This document shows, one piece after another, positions 44,576 through 57,017 of a DNA stretch of 64,000 bases; within the stretch, counting starts at the first letter, position 1; each line of letters begins with the position of its first letter. Below the pieces are notes generated by a model. The model was not told the DNA's origin. It searched no databases and saw only the letters and a list, made by a program, of their open reading frames with translations. Both the position numbers and the translations under genes were made by a program. The stretch comes from Perkinsus olseni (taxonomy: Eukaryota; Perkinsozoa; Perkinsida; Perkinsidae), in the NCBI GenBank assembly GCA_013115135.1, contig JABANP010000044.1:152715-216714 (forward strand). The letters run 5' to 3'.

Positions 44576-47500
44576 ATGGCCGCGGAGTACCCAACTCCTT
44601 GCTGGGATGCCGATGTTTGGATCTCTGAGCGTTTGGTGGAGCCATCAGTTATCAATGCAACGGCGGTAGCCATGATAAATTTCCCGATTCTCGCTCGTAC
44701 TTTTTTCCCTCGTATTTGCTTGTGTATGGTATCGGATAGTTGCATCTGCGATTTAGAAAACAAGCATCGGGTATCACACCACATGGAATCTGTGATGCCT
44801 GAAATTTTGAGTAGCATTTTGAGAAAGGGAAGGGCTTTCGCAAGAAACTGCAGAATTCTCGCTGAAATTGGTATTCGGTGACTGAGGGTGTGGAGCCAGC
44901 ATATTAGAAAGTGTTACGGAAGGTTCTTTTGAAGGAGAGAACTAAGCCGAAACAACGATGAGTAGGACGTTCCGCAAATCTCCTCATAACCCTCCGTTCA
45001 GTTTTGTTTAGCGAGTACACAAGACACGGTGGTCATCCCTCAGGTTGGCTTCTTCGTCGACCTCTCGTTCGAGCAGACAAATTCATCCACGTCCAGTCAT
45101 TCATCGGGAAGAGACCAGATTCTTGTCTGCTATGGGAGCGCGGTCAGTGGAGCGGGAAAGCGATCTTCATCTTCGTATCAGCAGCGATTCCCTCGCATGA
45201 TGGAAGCCCCATATTGCATCTCGTCGTTATTAGTTTGTTGTATAAATTATTATCTGTAACTGTGCTAGTTGTTCGTTTCCATGACGATCGTTGGCACGAT
45301 AATAACTACTACTGTATCACTTGGTGCGCGGGATCGGTAAAAAAACTCCCTTAGTTCTGCAGCTCGAACGACTGCATGAATGAAACCAATCTACTGTTAT
45401 CGATCAGGAGACCCATCTCCAAGCGCATCATCAACTTTTCATTATCAGCGGGATCTTGTAAGGCATGTGGCCGTGTTTATAGTCCAACTCCGGAATCGGC
45501 TGGTTGGCTAGCACACTGATGCGCAGATTTCATGGGCGCTCAGCAAAGATCGATATGAATTGACTATCAGATGATTCGCGGAAAGCCTTCCGTCGAAAGG
45601 CCTATTCGGACTTGCAGGCTTCCTTTGTATTGTAACGCTGTCCGATGTCAAGATGAATACAATCTGTCGCGACTTAGTTCTGGCGGTATTGGTACCCTGA
45701 TTTTCAGCAGGTTGCGTTTCTTCTTTGCAAACTATGAGGTTGGTTTCGAGTAAAATTTTTTCTGTGTGAGCTTCAACTGGAGTTGAGGCTCAAATGAGTT
45801 GCTAATCACCGTCGATAATTCCTCAGTTGATGGAAGTTCGAGACACACGGATGCCCATGCCCGTTGTGTGGGAACAGCAGCTGCTAGGGGAGAATACTTC
45901 TCACATCATCGCAGCTAAGAAGGTCAACCTTGGCTGCCCTGTAGATGCGGTAAGATATTTCTCAGCTTTTGGGAATTTACCAGTTTACAGTAAATTTACA
46001 GTTGCCATTACTGTGTTAGTGACTCCGTTCTGCCTCACGCCTAAAGCGTTGACAAAAAATAATCAGTTATCTCATTTGCTAATGCGAGTATCCTTGTTGT
46101 TCTTCTCACTGACTCTCGGTGAGGAATATCGTCTGAGTATCCGCCATTACCCTTGAAGCTCCTCTAGACGGATCTGGTCATTTTCACGACGGCAGAGATG
46201 CGTTTTTGCCCTCGTGTCATGCAGTTGCAAACGAGCTCCGGTTAATCGCCAAGTTAATCGATCTCTCCGCGTCACGGTGTTACCTGTACTTACCTACATC
46301 AAGTGTGTCCCGGCCGAGCATTATCGAGATCATGGATAGAACTTTCTTGTAGCCTTTATAAAGACAGATTAGAACTCCACGCGATATACGGTATCCATTG
46401 CTTCAAAGCAACGCGACAAGCAATTTTCAGCTGTCTAGAGAATGATTTGCTAACAGATCGTCGAATTTCCAAGGATAATGTTGAAGATTGCACTCTCGCA
46501 TGATCCTCGAACTACCGTGTTAGGTGATGCTGTTGACGCCAGAGGGAACACTGTTTATATTGCAGTGGATGAGCTCGGATACCGGCTTTGTTGTGAGAGA
46601 AGTCAGGCCATTTAAGCACGAAGGTCTGTATCAGCATCTAACCGTCTCGGCCATACGAAAGCATCTGCAGATTTCAATTTCGTCCCCACGGGCGTGTGGG
46701 ACCTTCGCCAATCGAGAACAGCAGGGGAGATAATACTCGTCCGTTCGGCTGTTTCGGAGAAGGTGGGCGTTGTGATGACTGCAATCGCTGCCGACGGTTT
46801 TCGCTAATGGTCAAGCAAAGATACTGGGCTCACCGGTTTTCAGATTCTGCTGTCTTCGCTCATCCCAATTCCGCGAGACAATGATGTTCAAATGGCTCAG
46901 TCAGGGGGTAGCTTCGTACCGCACAAATCTTACTGGAGTTTCTTTTCTAGGAGCGGCCGGTCCGGAGTATGTGACAGCCGAATTCAGCCTAGTCATCAGC
47001 TTGAAGGGACTCACTACGAAGCGTTCAGAAAGGATGGCGCTTTCGGGGGCTATCCGAGATCTGTGCCTGTTTGAGGATGGCTTAGCAGTAGGGGAAACGG
47101 GATAGTTGAGTGTCTCTTTAACATGCCTGGGAATGCTGGTGCAGCAAGTCATTGAGAACGAGCAGTAACAATTTATCGGTATCGAGGTTCGACACCCTGT
47201 TCGGACCAACCACTCAGTGATAACAATACTTCGAACGGCTCGGCCAGTGGCGAACCACTACGATTGCTGAATCAACTACAGTACCCTCGAACGATCTAGA
47301 GATTTTTCGATGATCCTGATGAAACAACGAATGAGAGGCTAGACACTGCGAGATCTATCCGGCGCGTGGCAAACCACGATTGTTCAGCTTTGAGTCCAAT
47401 TTTCTGGCGAACTCACACTCAAGCCGGGGGTGGGGTGCGAATTGATAAGGATTGAATGGATGGCATTGGTCCGAATTTCTTCGTTGCAATGATACACTCT

Positions 47501-50500
47501 CTTCCTAGGCGATTCCAATCAGGTTGCGCTGTGCTCCCCATTCAACGGAGCCACGGTATGCGTATTGGCAGCTCCTTCGTATACGACGATAACTCTCCTG
47601 GTTGACCCATCAAGTGAGGCTGATGACTTAAATCTTCCGTCTTCAACTTTGAGCTTTGTCGAAGTTGCGTCTCACTCTCGGCAGCAATGCCCGCTGGACG
47701 ATTCCCGTTCGCATGCGCGTTGTGCATACCACTCCATGCCGAATTTCCCTCAGTTACTCACACTAGCATCATGAACAGCAGCCTCCGTATCGCGGCTGTT
47801 GCCGGTGAGTTGCACTCGCCTGTCTTCGCTGAGACGGTTTAATTAGATTCCCCTGGATCCAACTCGACGCCATTATCTTTGATGCTGGGAGGGGACGGCA
47901 AGTTCGTTATAGCGGTTTGCGACATGATGCTGTTGAAAATTGAGGGGTATGCAGCAGGGAAGGATGGCGGGCTCATCAACTTTTTTCGGCGATGTTGGCT
48001 GGTGGCAAAATTTAATCGAATTGGACTTGGAGGAGTTTTCTTTTCTTGATTGAATTTCATATACCTGCGCCGAGGCTATGCTGAAAAATAAGAGTGGAAA
48101 TCTGAACGTTGTAAAGATAATGAAACTGTTTTTGCGACCGGAACCTTTCGATTCGTTACGGCCATAATTGAGGTAAGATGCGTTGGTGATCAGATCACAA
48201 TGGTCAGCCCACCGAGTGGCACTCCGCGGGGCGAGCGCCGACACTGTTGGAAGCAAACGGTGGGTTGCTCTCATGCCTAGCATCGGCATCTGCTTCGCTC
48301 CGCTAAGATACGATGAGAGATGCTGTCTGCTGGAAGAAGAGAAGGACGGCCGAGGAGCTTTGATAGAAGATCCTCCCCCGCCGGGCAGCATTGTAGCCTA
48401 CCCGCCGGCTTCCACGCCTCACGGAGAACGTCTATATTCTTCCGAAATCCTCCCTGATTCTCTCTGCTGTCACTTCTGCTTGAGAATTATTCGTAGGCAA
48501 CTTGATATGGAGGATTCCGGGATATGGCGGCTCGCGATGGTGCATCGATCCTCCTCGCACTCGCCGATGGTAATCCGCTAGGTACCGTCCCCGCAGCTCC
48601 TCCGCTTCGTGAAGTCGTTGTCAGTGTGGGGCACCAATGCCAGGAGGGCTACACTGAGAGGAATGAGCAACTCTCGACCCGCGATTGGTGGGCGGGGAGC
48701 ACTTTCTCCTGTTTAAGTTAGTCTGACCTCGTTCAACGAGGCGCGTTGTGGTTGGCATGGTAGAATAAGAATACAGTGAAAAATACGGTTACGAGGATTT
48801 TAGGGTTATGGACTAATGTTGGAATGAATGATTCGCCGCCGTGATGAGTGCAGTTGGCGGTCGCCGCCGTGATGAGTGGAGATGGTTTTGTAGTTGAGTG
48901 AAAATAGTAATTGTCGGATGTTCAAGGTTGCTTAACATGGCAGTGGGAATCTAAAGGCTGTGAGTTTCAAATTCTTCATATCTTCGGCATCACTGAACAT
49001 ACAGTGGATACTCGCTCCGCCTTTGCATGAGTTGAACTGAGTGTGCACGGCTTTCCATTTCGCACCTATTTGTCCCTAAGCCTGCTTGCGTCGGTGCTGT
49101 CAGTGCAAAGCACGCCTCTTCCCCCGATCGCGCCGATGAGACGACCGCCAATGTGCGCAGAAGATATGGCGTGCCTTGGTGGGTACCAACTGCGGCTGCG
49201 TCTGTGTTACTGCTACAAGTATTCGTGGATACGCGTGATTCTCTATGGCGTGCCTAGACTCCACGTGTGAAACTAGCAGAAGTCTTGCCTCGGCATGAAC
49301 GAAATCCGATCAGGTTTGATGCCTAACAATATTCAGGTATGATAACAGCCACGAGCTGCATCTTGCAACCTAGTCTTGGCATTAGTGGTGCGCCAGTAGT
49401 GCTGTTGGCGGACCCGATGGGGAAGCTTTGGGTGGGCTCGCTTCACGGAGCGGTCGAAGCGTTTTAGTAGCCATTTCCGTATCCGTACTGATATATCCAA
49501 GCGCTAAGCATTGGGCCATATATAAATGGTCAGCAGATCGTGATTTCGGGCAATCCAAGGTCGTCACCATGGCGATGTTATCCAATCCTCCGGAGTTATT
49601 GTCTGGCCGGCACTTACTTCGCTCGCTCCTGGAACTTCTCTCCGGAAGTCCCGGGCGCTTCGTAGTGTTTACCGGTTTGGCTGACGATTTTATTGACTCA
49701 GTCCTTCTCGATGAGCACAGAAGGTCATGCAGAGTCGCGAGGAAGGCAGATCCTGGAAGTGTCGCACAGAAAAGATTTCCTGTATGAACAATACCTGTGG
49801 TGGATCCGCTGGTGGACTCAGACGAGACGTCAGTTACCCTTGTCCGGCTCGGCAGCTGATCCCAGTCGGAGAGGAGGGACACGTCCTGTGCGTCGGTGAG
49901 TGCGGAGCTCCTTCACAGCTCGTCAAGATCGAGCGAGACGTGTAAGTCTTTTCGCCCGCTTCGCTGCCCTAGAATTTTCGGTCCTCAGGGGCGATGACCT
50001 GCGAGTAGCCTCCTTCCTTGCCGTGGCCGCCTACTCCTGTTGATCGGCCTTTTCTGCCAGCACCAATCAGTCGCATTTGGTGAGTGGAGATGGAGTATCT
50101 AGGCCGGTAGCTTTTTTGTGGTGGACGGTTTTTCCGCAGTTATTCGTCGTGACAAACTCGATGACCATTGATGCATCAGAGCGGATTGAAACCGTGACCC
50201 CTTGAAGTTCAGGGCTTTAACTGATGACAAGGGGGGCATTCCTTAGAGCTGGTCGCTAATATAGCTGTGAAAACCCACTCGGATTATTTGGCGTCTTGCG
50301 AAATGAATCTGACGTGTATTGTAAGTTAATACCTTCCTGCACTTATCGCATGACACGCGGAACAAATTCGAGATGGAAATCCGAAATTTTCCCCAGGAGA
50401 CCATACTAGTCGGAAAATGATAATCAGGAATGTCGAACAAAGGAACTTTTTCGGGAACGCCACTGCAGTCGTAAGCTTTATCTGTGTTTAGCAACCTTCC

Positions 50501-53500
50501 CAAGGGCCCAGCACAGAAGGATGACGATGATACTAGTTTACCCTGTCCAGAAATAGAACATCATTCAGAAATTTCAACAGTAAGCTTTTGGTGAGCTCCA
50601 TGAACAGATTCGTATTCTGGCACTCACTTGCTGAGAAGTCTAACGGCGTGATGTCGATTGGTTGATACGGCTCATCCACGTGGAATTGCCTTGGAGAACG
50701 GCTGGGACTCCGAGCCTCGGAGGCGTCGGCTTCTGAAAACTTCGTAGCATCTGTCGGCTGACCCGCATCCATAGGAGGGGACGCACGAAGTAGCTGTGAG
50801 GCCGCGTGCTGGAACACGCTCTAGCCGAGTGGGAGATAACTGATTTTCTGGCCTTGGAGTTCATGGGGGTCGGAGGTATGATATCAGTGTTTCTATATCT
50901 TAGAGAACAGTACAGCTGTGAAGTGTGAATATGGGATTGTGCCCTGCTGGCGATCGGCGAAGGGGTGATTCTTTCAGGCAGTCGCTCTGAGTGGCAAATA
51001 CCCTAAGTCGTGCCTGTCCTTTATTGTGCTGGATTCGGTGAGCCTACAGAGCCGGGTGAATATCTGTTCTATTCTCGATAGCGTGCTCAGGGAGGTGCCT
51101 GTCTTGCAGTGCAGAGCCGAAAAATCTTGTTTCCGGGAAATGGATTTATTCGATAACACTATGGTTCAATACCCTTTATTTCCGATTCCTTGTTCGTGGC
51201 TCTCCGAACCGATGTTGAAAACTGTCGTTGTTTATGAATTCTCGTCAACACTGATATAGATTTCGGTGAAATTCGTCGAAAAGTACTTCTTGATGCCTTA
51301 CGAATCTTTTTCTTCATTTGTGTGGAAGCTCATTTTACATTGAATAGAGTAAGTGAACTCCGATAGAAGGTGAATTTTTGTCAGCCGCGCGTATCACTGG
51401 AAGCTGAGGTGGCGCGAATCGGTCCGTACCCTCCGCAAGACATGTTCGTGGTTCAAGTCGAGAATGGTAAGCAGCGCGTTCTATTCGGAATTATCGATCG
51501 GCTCATGAAGGTGCAATACTCCTCCTCGCTTTTCCCGAGTGCACCCGAGCAGTCTTCGTGGCTGATGCTGCATCACCAGAGAGCCCGCTTCTAGAGGAGC
51601 TCGAAGAGTCGCCTTGGTTGCGTGGAGAATCGGCGAGCCTGCGGGCAGTATTGGCTGATGGGGAGCTCATGGTATATGAGGATGGAGTAGGCAGGACGGG
51701 GGCCTGGACCAGTGCGACGCGTTTTGGATTCGTTCTTTCGATTTCGCGAGACCTAGCTCGAAGATTGGTGCTCTCGGGAACTTGAGGGAAGTATCATTTA
51801 ATGAACTCACTCGCGCCCGGTACGTTTGTCCGAAGAGGTTTCTGAGCGGCTCAGGTATATGTAGTTGACTCCCTAGAAGGGGCATCTAGACTGCTCCTCT
51901 CGCCACCTGAAGATGGTCACATTATCGAGAATGCTGCGTTCGCGCCGGATATCAGTGTGCTGGCTATCGTCTGTGCTGGTCGGATATCGGTATACAGCTA
52001 TGAGGGATTTGTGGAGGTAGGGGCGGATGATACACCGCTGGAACAGCAAGCTCTGCGGCCATGGTGATCATCGTCAATGGCGGCTCTCCGCGATGCCAAC
52101 TGTGGTATGAGTGCCGCTCTCCTGACTAGTAGCAAGAGGCTACCTGCCATTTAGTATTCTCCTCTATGCTGAGAGGTTCAACTACGTCATCCACCGTTTG
52201 TTCTCCACGGATTTTTCCCGCCTTCTTTCACGGATCAATCCGGTTTATTTTCTCTTCAGAGGCTGGTCCTTCTCTGTAGCTGTACTTCAGTAAACGGCGG
52301 AAAAAATGGCACGACCTTCTGTGGGTACTTCAGCTTGCTCGGGGCCCCGACTTTCGCTTTTCAGGCGAGTTCAGTCCCATGTTTGTGAATGGGCAGCAGG
52401 AAGAGCTGCTCGTCGTGGGGACATTTCTCGGCACCTTGGAAGTCTACTCTCTGCGTAACAAGAAGACTATCGAGTGGAAACAGACTGTTACGCTCCGAAA
52501 AAGTGAAGACGACGGAGACGCACGAAAGATGATGATGACGCATCACTTTCTCAGGCGAAGTGTCCACTGAGGTTGTGGTGCCTGAGTCTATATGTTTCAC
52601 TCGAATGACGGAGGATGGTAGGTATCTTAGCTCGCAGCATGCTTGAGACGATTGGCAAGCGTCAGCTCATTTCCCTGCTATAGCTGCGTGTCCCCGCGAA
52701 TGCATCACTCTGCGACCATCGGAACCCTTCCGTCGACCTGAGCGGTTCTTCAGTCTACGAGCGTTCAGATACGGGCGTCTATGCGTTCGTCGGCAGTCGA
52801 GACGGCGATATATTTCATCTCCTACTAGATGGTCGCGGGCTCACGTGTCTCGGACGAGTGAGTATTCATCCAGGACTTTCCGATCTTGTATTAGCTGTCC
52901 CTGTAGAACCCTGAGTTACATGTTGTTTCTCCATGGCCTCTTTTTCCCTTTCGCCTTGGGCGTAGAGTATCATAGTTGTTCGAAGGAACAACATCGTATA
53001 TACTGGCAGTACATTCGGAAGGAATCGAGCAGTATTATACGTTGTAGAGAACGGCTTTTGTCCTGCTACCGTATGAGAACGACTTGGTCATGAGGAGAGC
53101 AACAGCCCTAGTGTATTTCCCGTTTTGATGCAGGTGCAAGGTGGGCCATCGGGTTGCTCTGCGCGCCTGGCTCATATTGAGACCCGGGATGGCGATGACG
53201 TTCCCATTGCTCTCTTCAAGAACTCATCTCTAGCAGTCTTATGCGAATACAGCACAAAAGTTGGCACCGAAAATTCAAGTGCTTCAGAAGGTAAACCATC
53301 TTCTGGCTTGATGGTTGCGGAGGAATAAAAAATACGGAATCTTGAAGAAATTATGGGAGATAAGTTTTTAGTTGGGCTTAATTGCATCATTTTTCTTCTA
53401 TGAGGTCTGAGGTGCCTCGCAGGTGGAGAGAAGAAGCCTGAAGAAGTTGGATTCTCCGTACACCCCGTCCCCTTGGGGTTGGCGCCGCTCTTGGTCGGAG

Positions 53501-55607
53501 AGATAGGGCCTAACGGCAGAGTCGCCGTTGTTGCCACTACGGCGTTGCCTGACGGACGGCCGTATATCGTTATTGGTAAAACTGTTCGTTCTTGGGTTCG
53601 TTCGTTGATGCTCTTTGATAGGTAACATCGATGATGATATCGTGCCGTGTGCTACGTTCAACTACGTAAGAATGTTTCTCAGTGGGGACGAAATCATGTG
53701 ATTCTTGAGCCATTTTTATGAATAAGGAACGTATCACACCGTCTAAGGTTGAGGCCTTCAGAAACATATTCCCGGTAGGAAGATCTTCGTTTACAACTAG
53801 CTCGTTTTCTGCTCGATTTTGTGATTGGAGGTACCTCCAATCACAAAATCGAAGAGAAAACGTTTCTCCCGGTACGGAATGATGCAGCCAGAAACCAATA
53901 TATATTCTGAATCTCCGTATTCTGTTGCATACCCCTATATGAAACCCACCCGCCGGAGTTTTTCCCACTATTTCGTACAGATTTGACACCCGTGAGGTTG
54001 AAAAGCTTGAAAGGAAGTTAATGAGAGCTTCCGGTGAACGGTGCATAATGGGTATGAATGACACACTCTTTTTTGTGTGGTAATCGCAGGCAGAAAGGGC
54101 ACCATTCCTCTGTGAAATGGTGCCCTTTTTGGCATCAGTGGTCACTGGGTGATGATATAGATTCCCGTAATTTACCACTACCTGAGTTTGCGCTTCCGGT
54201 GTCCGCCTTGCGCGTCGTCGGAATAAGCTTTTCCCTTCCTTTCAGACGATGCCGTATTATTGCCGTACGCTAGAAGTTGTCGATAAGAACACTGCTTTCT
54301 CTCTCTGCCGTCTGCCCAGCCCCGGCCGCTGGGCAGTTACTCAGATTTCGATCAAACCTGACAGCATTGGCCCGGCAGGTGAGCTCTGCTTTGATTCAAG
54401 TCCTCTCAGAGTGAACGCGTTGACCGGTTTGGCTCGAACATGGCGAATGCCCGTCCGATTAGCCCGTTCTTGATGGGAGACTCATACGACTAGCCTGATC
54501 TCAGCAAATCTCAACGACACGGCGGGCTACCCAGTGAATATCCGTCAATGGCTTCCCTTCGCTCCGGGCGACATTGGAAATGGAACCCATCGCGAAGTTC
54601 CGATATGTCTCGCAATATGCAGGTTTAGACTGCCAGACTCGACGGCCGTGCTTGCCGTTGGTGAGTCCTCCCGACTCGCGAGCCCCTCGATGACCGGTAC
54701 TTCTACGGTAGAAGTTCTACCTTCTTTGTTGTAGCCTGGTCTTCGATGTTCACTTTTCTCCCAACTCATGATTTCGGCGCTGCTATGTTTTCGGTGAACT
54801 TAGGCACACGCTACGAGCCTTTGGAAGCTCTTGGGGTAAAGAATTCGGCGAGGGCGTCGGCTGAAGATGGAATAGACATCGATCACGATGACGGTGAACA
54901 TCCAACGGGGCCTCGCCAGTCACGGGTGGCTGCTTCTCGTGGTTGACCATCATGGATTCTTGAATCACGAATTTACTTCCCCTTACGTAGTCATTTTTTT
55001 CTCTTTGAAGACTCAATCAGATAGATCAGAGTGATCGAGCTCCTTTTCATCCTCAGGCAGGACGACTGGTGGTCGGCTACTGCTACTAGATCCTGGGTCG
55101 TTGAAAATAATGTGCAACATGAGTAAGATCGAAGATCTTCGTTCAACGAAGTTCATGGACCTTCGTAGGTATTCCATTTACTCCGGTGGATAACATTTGC
55201 TGTGTTACGGAGAATTTGATCGCTTTCTCGAGCCATCAACGGATTGTAGCGAAAGGGGAGGAGAGACTGTTACGCTAAGGCTACCCGTGTAGTTCCTACT
55301 TTCCCCTCGGAAAGAGACTTCACGTAGCGGGGATGTTCGGATAAACTTCGTGACGGTGTGCAAGATGGACAGGGAATGGGGTCACGCATTTACACGACTC
55401 TCGCCGATCCCCAGGGAATCCTGGAACTTATGTGAGGAAAAGAGAGACAACCGTGCTGGCAGCTCTCATCTCGGGACAGTTCCAATGAACAAGCCCTACC
55501 GAAAGGACTTGGCTGAGCCGGAAGCATTGTTCCTCGGGAGCAGCACTCACGACGGCCTGTTGGTGTTGGCTCTCTTCGAGGACTGCTTGAGACCGATGTA
55601 TGTTTAA
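44576..55607 (+). CDS. Long beta-propeller-like gene, resembling the CPSF_A/MMS1 family
   Basis: A start at 44576 (MAAEYPTPCWDADVW) is followed by many + strand exons with propeller-strand texture: DQILVCYGSA (near 45120), VMLLTPEGTLFILQWM (46524), LTGVSFLGAAGPEYVTAEF (near 46940), PVVLLADPMGKLWVGSLHGA (near 49395), LRAVLADGELMVYEDG (near 51640), EELLVVGTFLGTLEVYSL (near 52395), YAFVGSRDGDIFHLLLDG (near 52780) and VPICLAICRFRLPDSTAVLA (near 54600). The alternation of VVGT/FVGS strand ends with polar turns, and the late LAICRF...VLAVG block, recall CPSF160, SF3B3 and DDB1, large triple-propeller scaffolds of RNA 3' processing, splicing or ubiquitin ligation. Which one, and whether it is one gene or two, cannot be decided. 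Exon joins were not phase-checked; the 3' end near 55607 is the weakest point. Confidence 0.38.
48833..48878. repeat. Short direct repeat, 28-bp period
   Basis: TCGCCGCCGTGATGAGTG occurs twice, at 48833-48850 and 48861-48878, with 10 bp between. It lies in a probable intron of the propeller gene. Only two copies are present. Confidence 0.8.
53803..53862. repeat. Near-perfect 60-bp palindrome
   Basis: The central 38 bp (53814-53851, centred on GGAGGTACCTCC) is a perfect palindrome with no spacer. It extends outward to 53803-53862 with two mismatched pairs. Such spacer-free palindromes are normally lost during replication, so its survival is notable. It lies within the propeller gene region, probably in an intron. 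Confidence 0.93.
54094..54128. repeat. Perfect 13-bp stem, 9-nt loop hairpin
   Basis: AAAGGGCACCATT (54094-54106) pairs exactly with AATGGTGCCCTTT (54116-54128) and is followed by two more T. The layout resembles an intrinsic terminator, which has no meaning for nuclear Pol II genes. It may be a foldback element or a structured intron. Confidence 0.85.
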
Positions 55608-56724
55608 CAGTATTTCTTTGGTACCCTCAAATGAGAGAATCTCATGCTAAGCGAGATCAACGGGAATGAGGCTTCCTTACTGTAGATATGTCCAGTCGTC
55701 GGCAAGATGTTTGACGGCAGTGAGATGCCTTCCTGGAGGGAACGGAATATTATTCACCGATAGAGATGGTGAGTTGGCTTCGAGCTGCGCACTACGCGTG
55801 GTCCTAATGTAAAATGACTGCTCATTTCGAAAGCTATGCAAAGCTTGCGCACCACGGAACGATTTTCCCGCAAGTACGTTGTCATCCAATACCCTACTGT
55901 TTGCGATCATCGGGCCACTCCTGAAGAGCTTGTTTATGATGCGGAAGCGAGCTCAATCAGTTGAAAAAGTGCCCAATGAGAAGCGCGAGGTCATTGAATG
56001 TCCGCACTTTGGTATAACAGATGCTGCTTTGTGAAGGACTCATCTTAATCTATCTGTTGGCGATTCATGTGAAAAAGTTCATTCATATTTGGTGGGTTAG
56101 CCTTTGGTGGTTGACGGCTGATAACCGTCGACTGTTTGTTTGGCTACTATTAGGGAAGGCCACTGGGCTACCCTCTGGATGGCGGCAAGCCGCGGTCGAG
56201 CGCGGTTCGGGAGTGAATTTGGCCTCCATTGGTCGGGCCTGAGCGAAGCCGATTACATCTGACCGTTCGCCAGGACCAAAATTGGCGCGAAATTCAAGAC
56301 TGAGGGAGAACGGTCGGTTATCACTCTTATGAACCAGTCGACGGCATTCCTTGAGACTTCGAGCATGATTCCTCTTAGAAGCCTTGGGTTGCGCAATGCG
56401 GGCGCGAGAATCCTGCTCCGAGAGGACCTTTCCGGGAGCCAGGGGTCATTATCATCATTTTGCTTATATTTTCCGCATTTTTGCTTTGATCATGTCCGCA
56501 TCGGCGAAGGACACTCGACATCAAAACAGAGCAAAGAATGGCTGCAGATGAAGAATTTGTGGTCGCTCGAACAATGTCCACTGCACACCCTCGTGCAGGA
56601 GCGCGCTTTGCGCGCTAGCGGATCCGAGTCTCGGATTCCCAGAGGTTTCGAGTGGGCGTCGGATGAAACCGAACATTCGCGAGCACTTCAGGTTGCTGAT
56701 AGTTACCGATGCCTACTCTCAATT
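55608..56724. other. No gene recognised
   Basis: Frames on both strands are open but carry no motif. A + frame at 56021-56242 starts with a hydrophobic run (LCEGLILIYLLAI) and is Trp-rich; nothing else supports it. A short hairpin (AGCGCGC-TTT-GCGCGCT) lies near 56600. Confidence 0.4.
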
Positions 56725-56797
56725 GCGATGAAACGCTCATCACTCGGAGCGCGTGCCTTTGGACCTACGGTCATGAGTTCGAGCGTCACGCAAGGCG
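56725..56797 (+). pseudogene. Decayed tRNA-Lys copy
   Basis: Aligned with the intact tRNA-Lys 143 bp downstream, this segment keeps GGAGCGCGTGCCTTT, a T-loop (GAGTTCGAG) and the overall length. The acceptor stem, D-arm and anticodon (now TGG in the TTT position) are lost. It is a duplicated and degenerate tRNA gene. Confidence 0.6.
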
Positions 56798-56867
56798 CAT
56801 AATTCTTTCGAGCTTCTTCGTGGGAGGCGCCTGGGGCTCGTCTTCGCTGTTGGTCTTTAGAGCATGT

Positions 56868-56940
56868 GCCTCGGTAGCTCAGTCGGTAGAGCGCGTGCCT
56901 TTTAAGCCCGTGGTCGTGGGTTCGAGCCCCGCCCGAGGTG
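56868..56940 (+). tRNA. tRNA-Lys (UUU)
   Basis: Acceptor GCCTCGG/CCGAGGT (one G-U at the end), D-arm GCTC/GAGC, anticodon arm CGTGC-CTTTTAA-GCCCG with one mismatch (U29-C41), and T-arm GTGGG-TTCGAGC-CCCGC. Anticodon TTT, discriminator G, 73 nt, no intron. No clear T-run terminator follows directly. The stem mismatch is mild, and I judge it functional. Confidence 0.9.
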
Positions 56941-57017
56941 TACGGTCCGTTTAAGCTTGCCGTAGAGAGGCAGACCGTCTCCTGCTGTGCCGCTCTTGCC
57001 CCCCGACGACGGCTCAT

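Noticed and set aside
49043..49270. Secreted protein with signal peptide on +
   Set aside because: The frame starts at GTG, lies inside the propeller gene region and lacks splice or motif support; the hydrophobic run may be chance.
50185..50225. tRNA with GAA or TTC anticodon on the - strand
   Set aside because: The anticodon-like hairpin has an 8-nt loop and the T-arm pairs in only two positions.
54094..54128. Bacterial intrinsic terminator
   Set aside because: The hairpin and T run fit the shape, but all context is nuclear eukaryotic, so that function is unlikely.
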